Positions 43,001-54,470 are shown, counted from the stretch's first letter. The stretch is DNA of 64,000 nucleotides from Micrasema longulum (GCA_022494885.1 JAGVSM010005053.1:62001-126000), one strand, 5' to 3'. A program made the numbers and translations. Notes: generated from the letters alone by a model not told the origin.

Positions 43001-44505
43001 ATCAAAGAAAGCCATAGGTTAAATATATGTACTATATTTATTGCGTTTGAACCAATAAACTCTCAGACTTTTCAGCTAACGCGTGGACTTATCATGACAG
43101 CTGACTGCTTGTTTTAGTACAAATTTCTGTCATCCTTTTGAATGATATTTCAGACATGTTTTGAATATGTTTCACTAAAATATAACTAATTTAATTCAAT
43201 ACGCATAAACTGTAAGATTAACACATGTATTATTTGTATAATATCAGTTTGAAAGGCAGTGTTGAATAATTCCGCAAGTACTTTTTCGAGAAAAAAAAAT
43301 ATTTTACAGGAATTTATTTAGAGAATCCTCTAGATACAAAATAATAATTAAAAAGGCTTGGAAAGGCTAAAAAAAAATTGGAATAACATAAGATTATAAT
43401 ATCCCTTAAACACATATCTTCGAATCCTAATAAACATATTGTGTGAGTTCGATTTCGATATAAGTGATGACAAAATCGGCGGATATTTCGTTAAGTACAG
43501 ATTTATTCCAACAAAAGGTAATACATATAATAAGGTTAAAAAAGGTACATTTTATAAATTGTTAGTAAAGTTGCTCAAGTACAGTTGATTATCGACGTGA
43601 TTGTAAACTCCTTAATCAACTTGACCGATCACGATGGACTTCGATTATTTTTTGGGGGTTACTGCAATATAGCTTATGATAAATTGTGCACAAACAATAT
43701 TACCACTTTATTAAATAAATTTATTGACTTTACTCACAGTGTTGAAGTATTTTCCACCTTCAGGTTGAAGTGTGGCAGCATTAAAAAAAAACATCGCAAT
43801 CGATTTATTTTTATCGATTTTTCATTGGATTTTAATCGCTTAAACGATAAACAATCGTGGGGAGAGATTTTTAAGCAGATAATTCGTCACTGCAGTTTGT
43901 TTTTGTTCAACAAACCTAAACACAAATCTGCAGAAATAGAGCTAAAAAGTTTTTATTAGGAAATAGGCATAAATAATGACCACAACTTAAGATAAAATTT
44001 GTTAAAAAATCCTAAAACATTTTTTTTAAATAAAAAAAAAAAAGCTTTCTTAGAACTCTTGTACACTTAACTCAATTCCGTTAAAAATGGTCGGTTGGAG
44101 AAAAATGAACCAAAGCGGCGAATTACCGACAAGTGCGGCTATTGTGATTGAGCAACTGAGGTAGCTAGCAATCATGCGTGGTCTGCCAATATATGGATAG
44201 CTGAATTAATGTTTTCCTAAAAAAATGACTACACAATCAAAAAAAAAAAAAATCTTTACAATAATTATAAATAAATAAATAATATAAAATACGATTACGC
44301 AAAAATTTTGAACATAAATGAGTTTTTTTACAATATTATCTTGGAAACACATGTTTTAATAAAAAATATTAAATCAGTCGTACTTTTTTGGTTTATAATT
44401 ATTGGATACCTCTACCAGATGCAGTAGAGTATACAAAAAATAAACATTGTAAAAAAAAAAAAACTTATTTCAAAATAAAAGTTATTAAATAAAAATATTC
44501 GTACT
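43001..44505. other. Unassigned interval containing a 125-codon open frame
   Basis: The frame 43585-43959 (plus) is the longest non-repeat open frame in the window, but it begins at TTG, not ATG, and has no domain I recognise. It could be an exon piece (CAG precedes 43585) or chance in AT-rich DNA. The rest holds A/T runs only. Confidence 0.25.
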
Positions 44506-44640
44506 AGAAATCTTAGACCCCCTATTTACAGTTAAAACAGTTGTTGACAGCAAATTTAATTTGCGTTTTTAAACAGGCACCAGATTATCAAACGTCTAGC
44601 AGCTACAGAGAACAGTTGACATAGCAATATTTACAGCTGA
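44506..44640 (-). repeat. Possible decayed units of the four-unit element
   Basis: AGAAATCTTAGACCCCCTAT and AACGTCTAGCAGCTACAGAG resemble the minus-strand units at 9285-9340 (AATCTAGACCCTG; CAGCTATAAAGCGCA). Similarity is low. Confidence 0.3.
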
Positions 44641-45180
44641 AATAATACAATATTTTGATATAAAAAAAATTTTTCAGAAGAGAGCTAGAATTCCCTGAGT
44701 CTTGAATTTCCTTTTCATCCCCCAATTGAAATGTTAGTTTGGTTTAAGTATATTTTGAGTGCCTTTTGAAAAACTAGATAATAGGGTATAAAATAAGAAA
44801 ACAAAGAATGAATATCTGAAGGGTACATGATAGCAGATAGATAACACATATTTTTGAAGATTTTTATTGTTTTTATTATGTAACCTCCTTTTTCGAAAAA
44901 TTGTTTTTTCGTATAGTTAATATTTATTTATATTGTGTTTTTGGCAAGTAAAAAAAATAATTTTTAACTGTCTTTGAGCAGTATTTTTTTATTAAGTCAT
45001 AAATTCAAAGCAACTTTAAATTGAAAGTTTAATATAAAAGGTGTATGTGTATATAACATGATTAATAAAAAAATAAAAGATTTTCTCAAAAGCTGGTGTT
45101 TTAAATATTGATTAAAAATAATGCTTTTAAGGTCATACATTAAGCCCTGCCGAGGTTCTAACACAACTCGAAGGGTTAAA
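44641..45180. other. Unassigned interval
   Basis: AT-rich; nothing recognised. Confidence 0.35.
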
Positions 45181-45510
45181 AAAACACGCATTAGAGAAAT
45201 TGCGTTTTATTGTTCGAGTTTGCTGAACAATAAAACACAATTCGTTTTCCCTAGCCCCGTGGGTGCAGTATTACTGATCTGATACCTCGGGTATGCCATA
45301 TAAGGACGGCCCATAAGCCGGTTGGAATTTCATTTGATTTAAAGACTGGAATTCTATTAAACAACCAGGATAGTGTAATTGAATCCAGCTTCCGTTTCGC
45401 CCGGATGCGAGAATATTCTCTCATAACAGAGTAAATTAAGATAGAGCGAGTCATATTTGCACTCAGGTTTATTACCAATAAAGAAGCTTGAGAACTAATA
45501 CACAAAGGAC
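45181..45510. other. GC-richer unique island with hairpin
   Basis: Starts with the hairpin TTTATTGTTC / GAACAATAAA (45208-45217, 45227-45236), followed by 250 bases of higher complexity (CCCTAGCCCCGTGGGTGCAG; CTTCCGTTTCGCCCGGATGC). An 84-codon minus frame (45505-45251) has no recognised domain. Could be host regulatory DNA. Confidence 0.25.
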
Positions 45511-46025
45511 ATAATTAGAACGTAGTTATGCAAAAAGCAGCCAGTTCACAATTTTGGAAAAATGAGATATTGATGTTATCGGGTGCAGTAAGGTTGATTC
45601 TATGTTCTGCTAAAAACAGCCATACCGTTTTCATATAAAAAAAACTGTATTAATCACCACCGAAAAAAGGTGTCGATCACAAAAACGGCATTTCTTAATT
45701 TGCAGAAAACACCCACAAAACCAAAAAATCTTATTGTACTTTAAAAATCTTTAAAACTGGTCAAATACACAATAAAATTCTTGTTTGAAATATATAAAAA
45801 AAACTTATGTGATAGTCAAAAACATTCAAACTATTGTGTAGATTTTATAATTCACTCTTTTCACAAAATGGCTATTATCTCAGTTTCACTTTTCTATGGC
45901 TGGCTGTACGAGTACGTTCGTAACAAGGTGTCATGTAAGATACCCTCAGTCAAAATTATTAAATAGATTTTTAGATTACTGCCATAATTAGAAACAATTA
46001 GAAAATAAACAATGAGACGTGATTT
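45511..46025. other. Unassigned interval
   Basis: AT-rich; nothing recognised. Confidence 0.35.
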
Positions 46026-46027
46026 TT

Positions 46028-46175
46028 GAGACGCTTGACACGGAAGGTTCCGGGTTCGATTCTTGGTGAGAACACAAAAATTAAAATGTGCGTTTTCTCA
46101 AGCCTAGGTGTTCTGTGATGTAATTCACCACTGTAATTGGACCTCCTGGCCTGCTGTAGTGCATAAATAAATAAA
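46028..46175 (+). mobile_element. tRNA-Val-derived SINE (family 1), copy 2, 5' truncated
   Basis: GAGACGCTTGACACGGAAGG, GGGTTCGATTC (B box, 46052-46062), GTGAGAACACAAAAATTAAA, CTCAAGCCTAGGTGTTCTGT, CACCACTGTAATTGGACCTC and a TAAATAAATAAA tail match 7905-8079. The A box is lost. Confidence 0.82.
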
Positions 46176-46184
46176 TGATAAAAT

Positions 46185-46325
46185 CAGGTTGCGGTCACGT
46201 GGCTAGTCACTCACGGATCAGAGGTCCGAGGTTCTAACTCCACTCTACCCCAAATTGATTTCCATTTACTATCGTTGAAAATGGGCACTAAAATTAAAAT
46301 AGTTGGGTAAATTATAAGAACGCTA
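46185..46325 (+). mobile_element. tRNA-like SINE (family 3), copy 3
   Basis: CAGGTTGCGGTCACGTGGCT, CTCACGGATCAGAGGTCCGA, GGTTCTAACTCC (B box), then CAAATTGATTTCCATTTACT. It directly follows the family-1 SINE. Confidence 0.78.
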
Positions 46326-46472
46326 ATATTTCTTTTAAAAAATAATAATAATAATAAGTAGTAAATTCTCGCTAGTTAAAAGAGAAAATCCAAGAAATAT
46401 TGTTTTCTTATTCATGGTCAGAGTGTTGTTATGAATGTTTTAATACTTCCTTCCATGTCGATATTTTGAGTT

Positions 46473-46552
46473 TGTCCAAACTTTGTAGACAAAATACTGG
46501 ATTTCACCGCCTAAGGAGTCTAGGCATTTACAGTTCTCCATCTCTGTTTTAA
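46473..46552 (+). mobile_element. MITE family M1, short copy
   Basis: TTGTCCAAACTTTGTAGACA, ACTGGATTTCACCGCCTAAG, GAGTCTAGGCATTTACAG and TTCTCCATCTCTGTTTT match the outer parts of the copy at 13775-13970. The core is missing. Confidence 0.6.
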
Positions 46553-46739
46553 TTTGTTGATTCCTCCACGTCTTATCTCATCTACTGACGAGCGTCTAAA
46601 ATAGAGGTTTAGCGGGTTATTCCTATAAAAAATAAATGTATTTTGGACAAATTGGTTTTTATTTGTACCTAGTGTCTGAATAAAACAGAAAAAATAAATG
46701 TGTTTTTCCAATACAATCATAATTTGGTAAAATACATTT

Positions 46740-47320
46740 AAAAAAAACTTGATTTGGGAGGAAATGCTTGTCACAAGAGGCCAAATTGGCAGTTCACAAC
46801 TGAGTCCTGGTCCCATCCCTAATGAATGGGAGCGAAGTATGGACTTGGAAAAACAGGGATGAAAGTAAGCTGAATGCTGTCGAAATGCGATCTCTCAGGC
46901 GAATGTGTGGTAAAACTATGTACGATAGATGCACAAATGTTGAAATCCGTACATTATGTAAGGCTGAGACAAGCATTATCGACAAAATCAAGAAAGGAGC
47001 TCTGCGCTGGTTTGGACATGTAGAACGAATGGACAGCGAAGAGAACGGCTAAGAATATTTACAATGCGAATGTTGATGGATGCAGAAATAGAGGAAGACC
47101 GAGAAAGACATGGCATGACCAAATCCAACAAATACTTAAAGATGGACATGTCAAAAGTCGGAATAATCGGCGCGCGTGCATGAGAAGATGTATGAATTTA
47201 GAGGAAGCGAGCTCTGCATGCAAAGATAGAGTGTTGTGGCGTTCTATCCTCTCTGCCTACCCTTACGGGGAAACGGCGTGATGGTTTGTTTGTTTGTTTT
47301 TGATTTGGGGGGATTTTAAT
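46740..47320 (+). mobile_element. LINE C-terminal fragment (family B), copy 2, best preserved
   Basis: Reads AKLAVHN-stop-VLVPSL, MNGSEVWTWKNRDESKLNAV, EMRSLRRMCGKTMYDRCTNV, ETSIIDKIKKGALRWFGHVE and RMDSE (46822-47045). After one frameshift near 47045 it continues NVDGCRNRGRPRKTWHDQIQ, ILKDGHVKSRNNRRACMRRC, MNLEEASSACKDRVLWRSIL and SAYPYGETA-stop (to about 47281). The 3' end is GGTTTGTTTGTTTG. Only one frameshift and one stop break the last 170 residues, so this is the reference copy for the fragments at 700, 21345 and 23436. Confidence 0.92.
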
Positions 47321-47900
47321 TCTGCAATAAAATATAACTTTATAACATGTTATTTATGAAATGTTTCCAAGGTAAAGACATTTTGAAAAACGATTGTTTA
47401 GCTGGTATTTTTTTTTAAACATTAGAAAATGCATTAAAAAAATCGAGGAAAAACCATCGATTTTTGTATTTTAATGTCTTTTCTAATAGCTTAAATAAAC
47501 CATATTTTATATTTTCATTAAAAATAAAAGTGCTTGGGAAAATATATATTTTTTGAAATGTTATAAAAAATGAGTTAGAAATTAAAGCATTTAAATTTGA
47601 TTCAATAATTATATAAATAGTAATAAAATTAATATAATTATTTATATGTTAATAGTAAACTTCGCTAATAACAGTTATTCGTTGTAGTTTAAGGGATTTT
47701 ATATTGTAAAACAGCGTTAATGAATTGAATACGTTGAAAAGTTTCAGTACGGGAGAAGCTGGGTTGTTCTGGGGTAACTGCATATATTTGACTTTTAGAC
47801 CTTATTTCCTAATATAGAAGAGGTCACAGACATTCGGAAATAGAACAAGTGTGCCAGGATTTTGGAGTAACTAGGTTTAAAATCGATAGAGGCTAATCCT
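47321..47900. other. Unassigned interval
   Basis: AT-rich; nothing recognised. Confidence 0.35.
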
Positions 47901-47939
47901 ACTAATAAAAATAATTGTATTAGAAGTATATTGAACACG

Positions 47940-48690
47940 AAATGTTTATTTGAAAAGATGTCACGCTACAATATTTCAAAGTCATTTGACCTGAAGAGTA
48001 AGACTGATCATCTTAATATTATTATTGTAGTTGGATAATTTATATAGCGCCATTTTTGTGAAAATTACCTCAAGGGCGATGTACAGTAATCTAGCCCCCA
48101 TTTACGTTCGGTTTTAATTTTGCAATGAAGTTTTTTGGTTGAATAATATACAATTGATAAAAACTATATAAAACTAATTTTTAAAAATACTCAATAGATT
48201 ATAACAAGTCTTGCAGCTACTGGGCTGAGTGCATGGACTGTGGACATTCTTGACCCGTTTACAAAATTTATGTATTTTATGGTTGTTAACATTTACATAT
48301 TGAAGCAAGATTACCAATCGCCTTGCAGCTACAAAGCGCATGGATGAGTGGAATTTAAGCAACTTAAAATTATATCAATCAATGTACAAAAAATAAACAC
48401 TGAGCAGAGTAGATATTTGTCAAGTGTTCACGCTAAAAAGCAAACAATAAAGAGCTAAATAAATAAAGCACTGTTTCAACATTATGGTTGACGAAACAAA
48501 GAAATATATCCGAAGGGTAGCTTTTGTAGATTGTAGGTATCGCCGGACATGTGGCTAACAGGCTGCTCGCTATGTCCCGGAAGTGCCGTTATCTTAAGGT
48601 AACAAAAAAAATATCAAGATTTGCAGCGATTGGTGTACCAATGCCGTGCCTTATGCAGCATTAGGTGCGGAAAGGGGAATAATATTAATA
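47940..48690 (+). mobile_element. Composite SINE (family 2), body interrupted by a LINE-tailed element
   Basis: The 5' piece ends TTGACCTGAAGAGTAAGACT then GATCATCTTAA (48016). The 3' piece resumes ATCTTAAGGTAACAAAAAAA (48591), continues GATTTGCAGCGATTGGTGTA and CCTTATGCAGCATTAGGTGC, and ends near 48690. The break is filled by 48017-48590, with ATCTTAA on both sides. Confidence 0.75.
48017..48590 (-). mobile_element. LINE-tailed non-autonomous element, copy 3, apparently full length
   Basis: Flanked by the direct repeat ATCTTAA (48010-48016, 48591-48597), so both ends are defined: about 574 bases. The minus-strand 5' end is AACGGCACTTCCGGGACATA, then GTTAGCCACATGTCCGGCGA. The 3' end is GGCGCTATATAAATTATCCA plus an ATA-type tail. 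The array has partly collapsed, leaving unit remnants near 48090, 48205 and 48322. No tRNA-like promoter and no ORF are visible. The ORF at 48174-48362 reads repeat units. Confidence 0.85.
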
Positions 48691-48792
48691 AAAAATTGAG
48701 CATCTATTATTTGAATGATTTTTTTCACGTGGGTTGACATAGACTTAGAAACTTTTTATGAGGATATATACCAAGAAAAGAGAATTTATCAA

Positions 48793-49362
48793 TCTATATA
48801 AAAATACTAGCGGACCCGACAGACGTTGTCCTGCCCGAACGTTGGCAAAAGATTTTTCATTGATAAGTAGGTACATAGATACTTGTTTGTGATTAAATTC
48901 CAAAACTAAAAATTGTTAATATTCAAATATTGAATTCAAGTAGGTACTCGTACCTTGCTACTTGTTTATGGTTCAATACCAAAACATAAAATAAATATTT
49001 TTTCAAATATTCCATTCTTTTTGCAAACGTCAAACTCCGTTCTTCTCACCAACAGAAGGTTGTACCTATGTAGAAATACGATTTATAAAAATGTAATGAA
49101 TTTAATGTTATTTTAGTATAACACAAAAAACCAACATCTTTCAATTTTTTTGTAAATGCATTCTCCTCGAATGCAACCCTAGTAGATCAATAAAAAATTT
49201 ATGCTCCTTACATCTCTTTTACATATTAGATTGAAGATTTTAATATCTACGAACACGCACAGCGCAAAGATCTATGTTTCTCTGAAAACCGCACGTAAAT
49301 CGGTTAAGCCGTTTAGAAGGAGTTCAGTGACATCACACGTACAGAGGAATAATATATTGAGA
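48793..49362 (+). mobile_element. Helitron-like insect repeat, decayed
   Basis: Starts TCTATATAAAAATACTAGCG then GACCCGACAGACGTTGTCCT. Near the end it has AAACCGCACGTAAATCGGTT, AAGCCGTTTAGAAGGAGTTC, AGTGACATCACACGTACAG and AATAATATATTGAGAT. These two boundary blocks occur together in many insect genomes in what I recall as Helitron-type non-autonomous repeats. The class is from memory and uncertain. No helicase sequence is present. Confidence 0.5.
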
Positions 49363-49409
49363 TAACGTTGTTGATATGTTTCGTCAACATTTCTAAAATA
49401 CACCACGGA

Positions 49410-49735
49410 GAACATTTTTGCTAAGTGAATACGGAAATCTAGGCTTTACAGGACAGGGCTTATTGATTGGTTTAAGTGACCACATTACACACTTAGTTCA
49501 CAAAAATCAACAGATATGAGAATTGAAGAAATTCAGTCGTTCAAACACAGGCAAACTCGTAAACATTACACAGTGTATAAAGCAGCCAATCAAACCAGCC
49601 AATGACATGTCATAAGCTCTGTAAATGCTAAGACTTTGAAATTCTCTTTCTGCAATAAATTTTTATCTTATTAACTTGCTATGGAGTGAAATCAAGTCTC
49701 GTCTCCAAACATTTGGACATAGTCAAAATAAAGTT
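49410..49735. mobile_element. MITE family M1, inverted pair
   Basis: Left arm (49425-49500) reads GGAAATCTAGGCTTTACAGG and GGTTTAAGTGACCACATTAC. Right arm (49562-49700) reads ACACAGTGTATAAAGCAGCC, AACCAGCCAATGACATGTCA and CTGTAAATGCTAAGAC. They are inverted copies of the family core with about 60 bases between. The outer right end CTCCAAACATTTGGACATAG matches the GTCCAAATG start of other copies. Confidence 0.75.
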
Positions 49736-50690
49736 TGTTTTAACTAGCTATAACTTTAAAACATACAACCATCCATAAAAGTGTAACAAAGAAAGATAAT
49801 CAGTATCCATTTAAAGGTTTATTTCAATTTTACTGACTGTAAACAACAAATTGCTTTACCACTTTGAATTTATACAGAAGCGTACATAAATCCATGTACT
49901 AAAATAACGCTCATAACAATTCTGCAAATAACCGAAAACATAAACAGTAAAGCTCTCCCGGTGTATAAAGCTTAGCAGAGCTTTTGCAGGTCGAGAATAT
50001 ACGACCAAGTTCTGTTTTCCATCTATTTTTGAAAGAAAATTCTACGGAAGAGCTCTCAATATTAGATATTTCAATTTTTAACGCAAATATCAGCATCGAG
50101 TGTAAAATTTCGAGTTTTAAATAAGTGTATATTGATTTTGCAATTTATAAAGATTTTTTTTGTAGCTACTTTTAAAAATTAGAGAAAAGAGCACTTAATC
50201 GACAAAAGGTATAAAATTTGATTGAAAAATGAATTACACTGCCAATATGATTTGTAGGATTCACAATAAAACACAGTTTTATGTTAGTAGACGTTGTTGT
50301 TAAACAGGTTATTCTATCAACGAAAATAATTTGTTTTTGAACAATGAAACAAATTCATTTCAATTTACTTATTTCAATATTTTTTATATTTTTTATTATT
50401 TTTTTACATTTAAAAAAATTCATTTCACATCCGATTTATCGACATCTATCAGAAAATCGCTTCCTTTGCATACATCGTAGACCTTTTACCAAGAATTGCA
50501 AGTCCTCTTTGTTGTTAGCAAGAAACACGGCATCTAGTTACAAAAAAGGTAAAGTATTACGATTCTTACAATCAAATAATATTACAAATATAAGTATTAC
50601 AATGGGCACATTGATTACAACTAAAAACATAATTTTGACATTTACAAAAAGAAAAAAATTGATGATAATTAAATAAAAACCTTTCATGGT
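49736..50690. other. Unassigned interval with a 111-codon open frame
   Basis: The frame 50344-50676 (plus) starts at an ATG, has a very hydrophobic N-terminus (LLISIFFIFFIIFL) and a basic remainder, but sits in extremely AT-rich DNA where such frames arise easily. No domain recognised; probably not a gene. Confidence 0.2.
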
Positions 50691-50694
50691 TTAA

Positions 50695-50935
50695 TGGTGC
50701 CGAGGGTAACTTATTGGCACACAAACCTTAGAGCATCTAGATCATTTTTGTTATATGGAGGTAAGAATTAGTCTAACAATTTAGGTGCCCCAGGGACTAT
50801 GAAATATTCTAGTGTAAAAACACCCTTTTTATAAAATATTTCATATCAACCGTGTCGTGAATCGAACCCGAGACCTCTTGTATGGTAGGCAAACACACTT
50901 GTCATTTGACCACGAGGCGGACATTTATGAATATA
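50695..50935 (-). mobile_element. Composite SINE (family 2), copy 5
   Basis: Reverse copy: ATGGAGGTAAGAATTAGTCT, GGTGCCCCAGGGACTATGAA, GAATCGAACCCGAGAC (B box) and TGACCACGAGGCGGACA (A-box side). The head is absent. Confidence 0.75.
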
Positions 50936-51345
50936 TCACAATAAAAAAAAGTGCATTGCATTTCCGTACATCTATGTAGAACATAAGATTTTACGATTCA
51001 AATATAATTTTGAAGAAAAAATGAAATGATACTATAAGTTAATAGACCCTTTATCTAAGTTGTAAACACTGTTTCTGGAGATTTTTTGCAAATCTGGAAA
51101 GAAAGAGAACATTGATTTTCTAACAAACTCAGGTTTTCAAATAGTTCGCGTATAAACAACTCGAGCGTTGTTTACTCGGAATGTGTTGAACTGAAATACG
51201 TTTGTTTGTTGACACGAACAGGAGTGCTCACGAATATTGGACGAAGAAAGAAGCAATGGAGAACGGAAACTATATGCTAGGCGACATATGCGTTGTCCAT
51301 TTGTTTATATACACAACCCTTGGGCACCAAATTCCTCGCTGAGAA
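50936..51345. other. Unassigned interval
   Basis: Nothing recognised. Confidence 0.35.
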
Positions 51346-51349
51346 TTTC

Positions 51350-51560
51350 ATTTACTTTTCTGATCATGGTCTTCCACTTTGCTCTTCTTGAGAGAGAATA
51401 CCGCCCATTCCTCGACAAAGCACATCATTTTCCAGCAATTTCTTTTCTCTTCAAGCTGCCAGACTTTGGAATAAGCTACCTCTTTTAGTTTAAAATCCAC
51501 CTTCGAGAAACGCCTAAAACATTACTTTATATCCTTAGATTTATAACCTTCCGTCATTTT
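51350..51560 (+). mobile_element. LINE C-terminal fragment, short
   Basis: TTTTCTCTTCAAGCTGCCAG...ACTTTGGAATAAGCTACCTC encodes FSLQAARLWNKLPLLV and is followed by a frameshifted FEKRLK-like segment: the usual end of LINE proteins. The ORF at 51237-51488 reads another frame across it. Confidence 0.6.
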
Positions 51561-51894
51561 TTATGATAAACAATATTTTCGTAATGAACATAGTCGTAGA
51601 AAATAAATCAATTTTGTTTTTTTTTAAAAATACTTTTTCATTTTAAACTTTCGACATTAAGTACTATATTTACATTTTTCTAACTCATATAAGGCTGTAA
51701 ATATTTCGTTCCTATCTCCATCCTTCTTCGTTCAAGTTGTCTTTGTCCTACCGTCCTGTGAGCAAGTCACATTGTGAAAAGTGTTACTCTGACAAATCCT
51801 TATCATATCCTGCATCTGCATACTTCTGACAAAGTGAAACTAGTGTTACATAAACAAATTACGATTTTTTTAATAAAAACATTAAATTTGTTAA

Positions 51895-52460
51895 AACTTA
51901 ACGACAGAAGAAAAATTATAGACCTTTTAAATTAATTCAAAATTGTAAATTCAATATGGGATTGCCCTGAACTATTATCTCTCATCAACTTCAGGGTGCC
52001 TGGAAGAATGACTAGACAGGTGCCACCGTTTTGTAGCAACAATTCACGGACAGTGTATACTTGTAATGCCGTATTAAATATACTTCATGAACTCGGCAAT
52101 AGTTATTTCCACGTATCTGATATATTAAGTGTAGGGTATTGATCCTATAGAACAAATCTTTTGAACTTTTTCAAAGATGGTGAATGGTAATTATATTTAT
52201 TTATTCATGCATTTCATAACATTCACAAATTTTTGTTCACTTTGCCCAGCTGTATGAATCAGTACTTATGATTTTCTTGTTGTATTACTGTAGAATGTTT
52301 TATTATTTAAACTTTCTACTGAATATGCTGTATAATTTTTAGGTTTCTTTTTTTAAATATAAATCTTGGGTATGAGAAAATTTATGTTTTAAAAAAAAAA
52401 AAAAAATCAAGCCAAATATGTAGTATTATAAATGTTTGTTAATAAAATAAAATAAATGAA
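51895..52460 (+). mobile_element. LINE C-terminal fragment (family C-like) with 3' UTR
   Basis: Reads NDRRKIIDLLN, then IVNSIWDCPELLSLINFRVP, GRMTRQVPPFCSNNSRTVYT, CNAVLNILHELGNSYFHVSD and, after a stop, YRTNLLNFFKDGEW-stop (to about 52186). The order DL...P.LL..INF.VP..RTR...PF......N...LN...DIF is typical of LINE C-termini. The 3' UTR ends in AATAAAATAAAATAAATG near 52455. Confidence 0.82.
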
Positions 52461-52679
52461 CAACCTAAAATATACATCTCATCAACATCTACACGATACC
52501 GATATCCGCGCAATAGTAAAAGTAAAGTGCTTCATAAAAGAAACAAACGAAGAATTTAAAGAACACTAAACGATTTGTACACAATAATTCATGCTGTTAT
52601 CATTGTACAATGCTTGAAAGGTATTGAATTGACCAAACATATTTATTATTTATTATATACATATTTATTAAATTTATTA

Positions 52680-53320
52680 TTAAGCAGCCACATGGTGACG
52701 GTATCTACCTACTGTCTATTAAAGTTTCTCTTCGGACATCTATCTTCTTTTGTTACTCAAGAAGTTTAAACAGTGTTCTCTGTTGTTTCTTGGCATGAAC
52801 ACTTGACAAATTTACTACTATGCTCTATTTTTTGTAGATTTATTAATATCATTTTAACTTTGGTAGAATTCCACTCGTCCATGCGCTCTGTATCTGCACG
52901 ATGATTGGTTATCTAGCTTTCATAAATCAACTTTAAAATACCTAAATTTTGTAAATGGGGTCTAGAATTCCAATCGTCTATACGCTTAGTAGCTGCAAGA
53001 CGTGTTGTAATCTAACTCCTTTTTATTATTCATATTATTATTTTTTAAATATCATTAATACACTAAATTTATTTGTCAATTTTTAAAATGTGCAAATTGG
53101 GGCTAAATTTCTAACTGTCTATGCGCTCTGTAGCTGCAAGACGTCCTGTAATCTAGCTCCTATCTGTTATAATTTTTGATCTTAATTGAAAACGAGGAAC
53201 TAGAATCCCACCGTCCATGCGCTTTGTAGCTGCAAGACGTACTGGGATATTTATTAATTGTACAGCGCCCTTGAGGTGATTTTAAGAAAAGTGGCGCTAT
53301 ATAAATTATCTAACTATATA
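52680..53320 (+). mobile_element. LINE-tailed non-autonomous element with four units, copy 4, near full length
   Basis: The 5' part (AGCAGCCACATGGTGACGGT; CTTCGGACATCTATCTTC; AACACTTGACAAATTTACTA) aligns with the 5' part of the copy at 48017-48590. Units near 52875, 52970, 53115 and 53212 match the order in copy 1 (spacings about 97, 141 and 95). The 3' end is TGTACAGCGCCCTTGAGGTG...GTGGCGCTATATAAATTATC followed by a TA microsatellite. Confidence 0.85.
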
Positions 53321-53554
53321 TATATATATATTACGTTTTATTTAGTACAAATTTTTTACCAACTCTTCCTTTGACCAGACTTTTTTTAGGTTGTCTGAAT
53401 ATTTTACTTTTAGCAATTCCGCTCAAGTACTTATTACTTATTACATTAATAAACCCTGTTATTTGCAATTGTATTTAAATAATATTGTTTCTGCCAGACT
53501 AAACGAGATTTTGTAATATTTTTTCCTGTGTCCGAGCAAAAATAAAAATGTAAT

Positions 53555-53910
53555 TTTCCATGTGAAAAATCAGAGTTGTGGACAAGTGCATTCGACTCGA
53601 TGACTAATATCTAGTAAAAGTCATGAAATAGGAAATCGAGTGGAGATTAGTCCACCTCGTAATTCATAAGTAATAGCGTTTACTTACCATGTCAGAGATC
53701 TCAGGAGCGGTTTTCGGTTGGACAGAGATGATTTTTAATTTTAAAAGGTTTGTTTTTCGGGAAATATTTCATAGTCCTACGACTGGATCTGAGGGGCGAG
53801 ACAAATCATATTGTCTTTATGAATAAAATAACTAAAATACGCTGCAGTTGGAATACAAATGAAAAGGACTTGGTCACCACTAGATAGGAAAAACAAAGAC
53901 GATGATATTT
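53555..53910 (+). mobile_element. Composite SINE (family 2), copy 6
   Basis: Head GTGGACAAGTGCATTCGACT and CGATGACTAATATC, AGTCCACCTCGTAATTCATA (decayed A box), GAGCGGTTTTCGGTTGGACA (decayed B box), ATTTCATAGTCCTACGACTG and a tail with ATACGCTGCAGTTGG. Most boxes are mutated. Confidence 0.65.
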
Positions 53911-54470
53911 ATCAAAGCGATAAAATAGACATTTTTAATTTAAGAAAAAGGACAGGTAATTGGGATTTACATTTACCACTTCATACAGTTTCTTCTCTGT
54001 AGAGATTAATATTTTAAGTTACTAAACAGTTCCATTCTACATAGGAAGGACTAATAAACCTTGTTAATAAAATTTGAAAAAATAAATGTAAGAGTAAATA
54101 TATTATGTAGCCTTTTAAACCCATATACCTCCTGTTTTTTGTAATATTATTTATTTATTTTTACATAAACGACATGAAATCCCTTTACATTGAACATTAG
54201 TAAAAAATAAAATAAATGTATATATTCAAATACATAATAAAAATAATGAAATTACTTAATTTATGCTGAATAGATTTTTTTTTCTTTTCATTTTGTGTAT
54301 TTATTTATACACAATACTATCTAATTGCAGGATTGCTTAAAATTAATGTTATTTGTGCACTTGTATTTATTAATTGTAAAATTTGCGTAAAAGCTCTATT
54401 GGCGCTAAGAATAAAATAAAATGGGTTAGTTTATAAAACATCGAATATTTTCTAAAGCCTGTAGCCTATT
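53911..54470. other. Unassigned interval
   Basis: AT-rich; nothing recognised. Confidence 0.35.

Noticed and set aside
43585..43959. 124-codon open frame as a host gene
   Set aside because: No ATG start, no recognised domain, AT-rich codons; kept only as an unassigned interval.
50344..50676. 110-residue protein with signal-anchor-like N-terminus
   Set aside because: Hydrophobic start comes from T-rich DNA; no cysteine pattern, no conserved motif and no supporting neighbours.
48010..53320. One 5.3-kb transposon with 60-bp TIRs (the two GGATAATTTATATAGCGCC ends point outward)
   Set aside because: Each end is better explained as the 3' tail of a separate LINE-tailed element; the left one has its own complete ends and 7-bp target duplication at 48010-48597.
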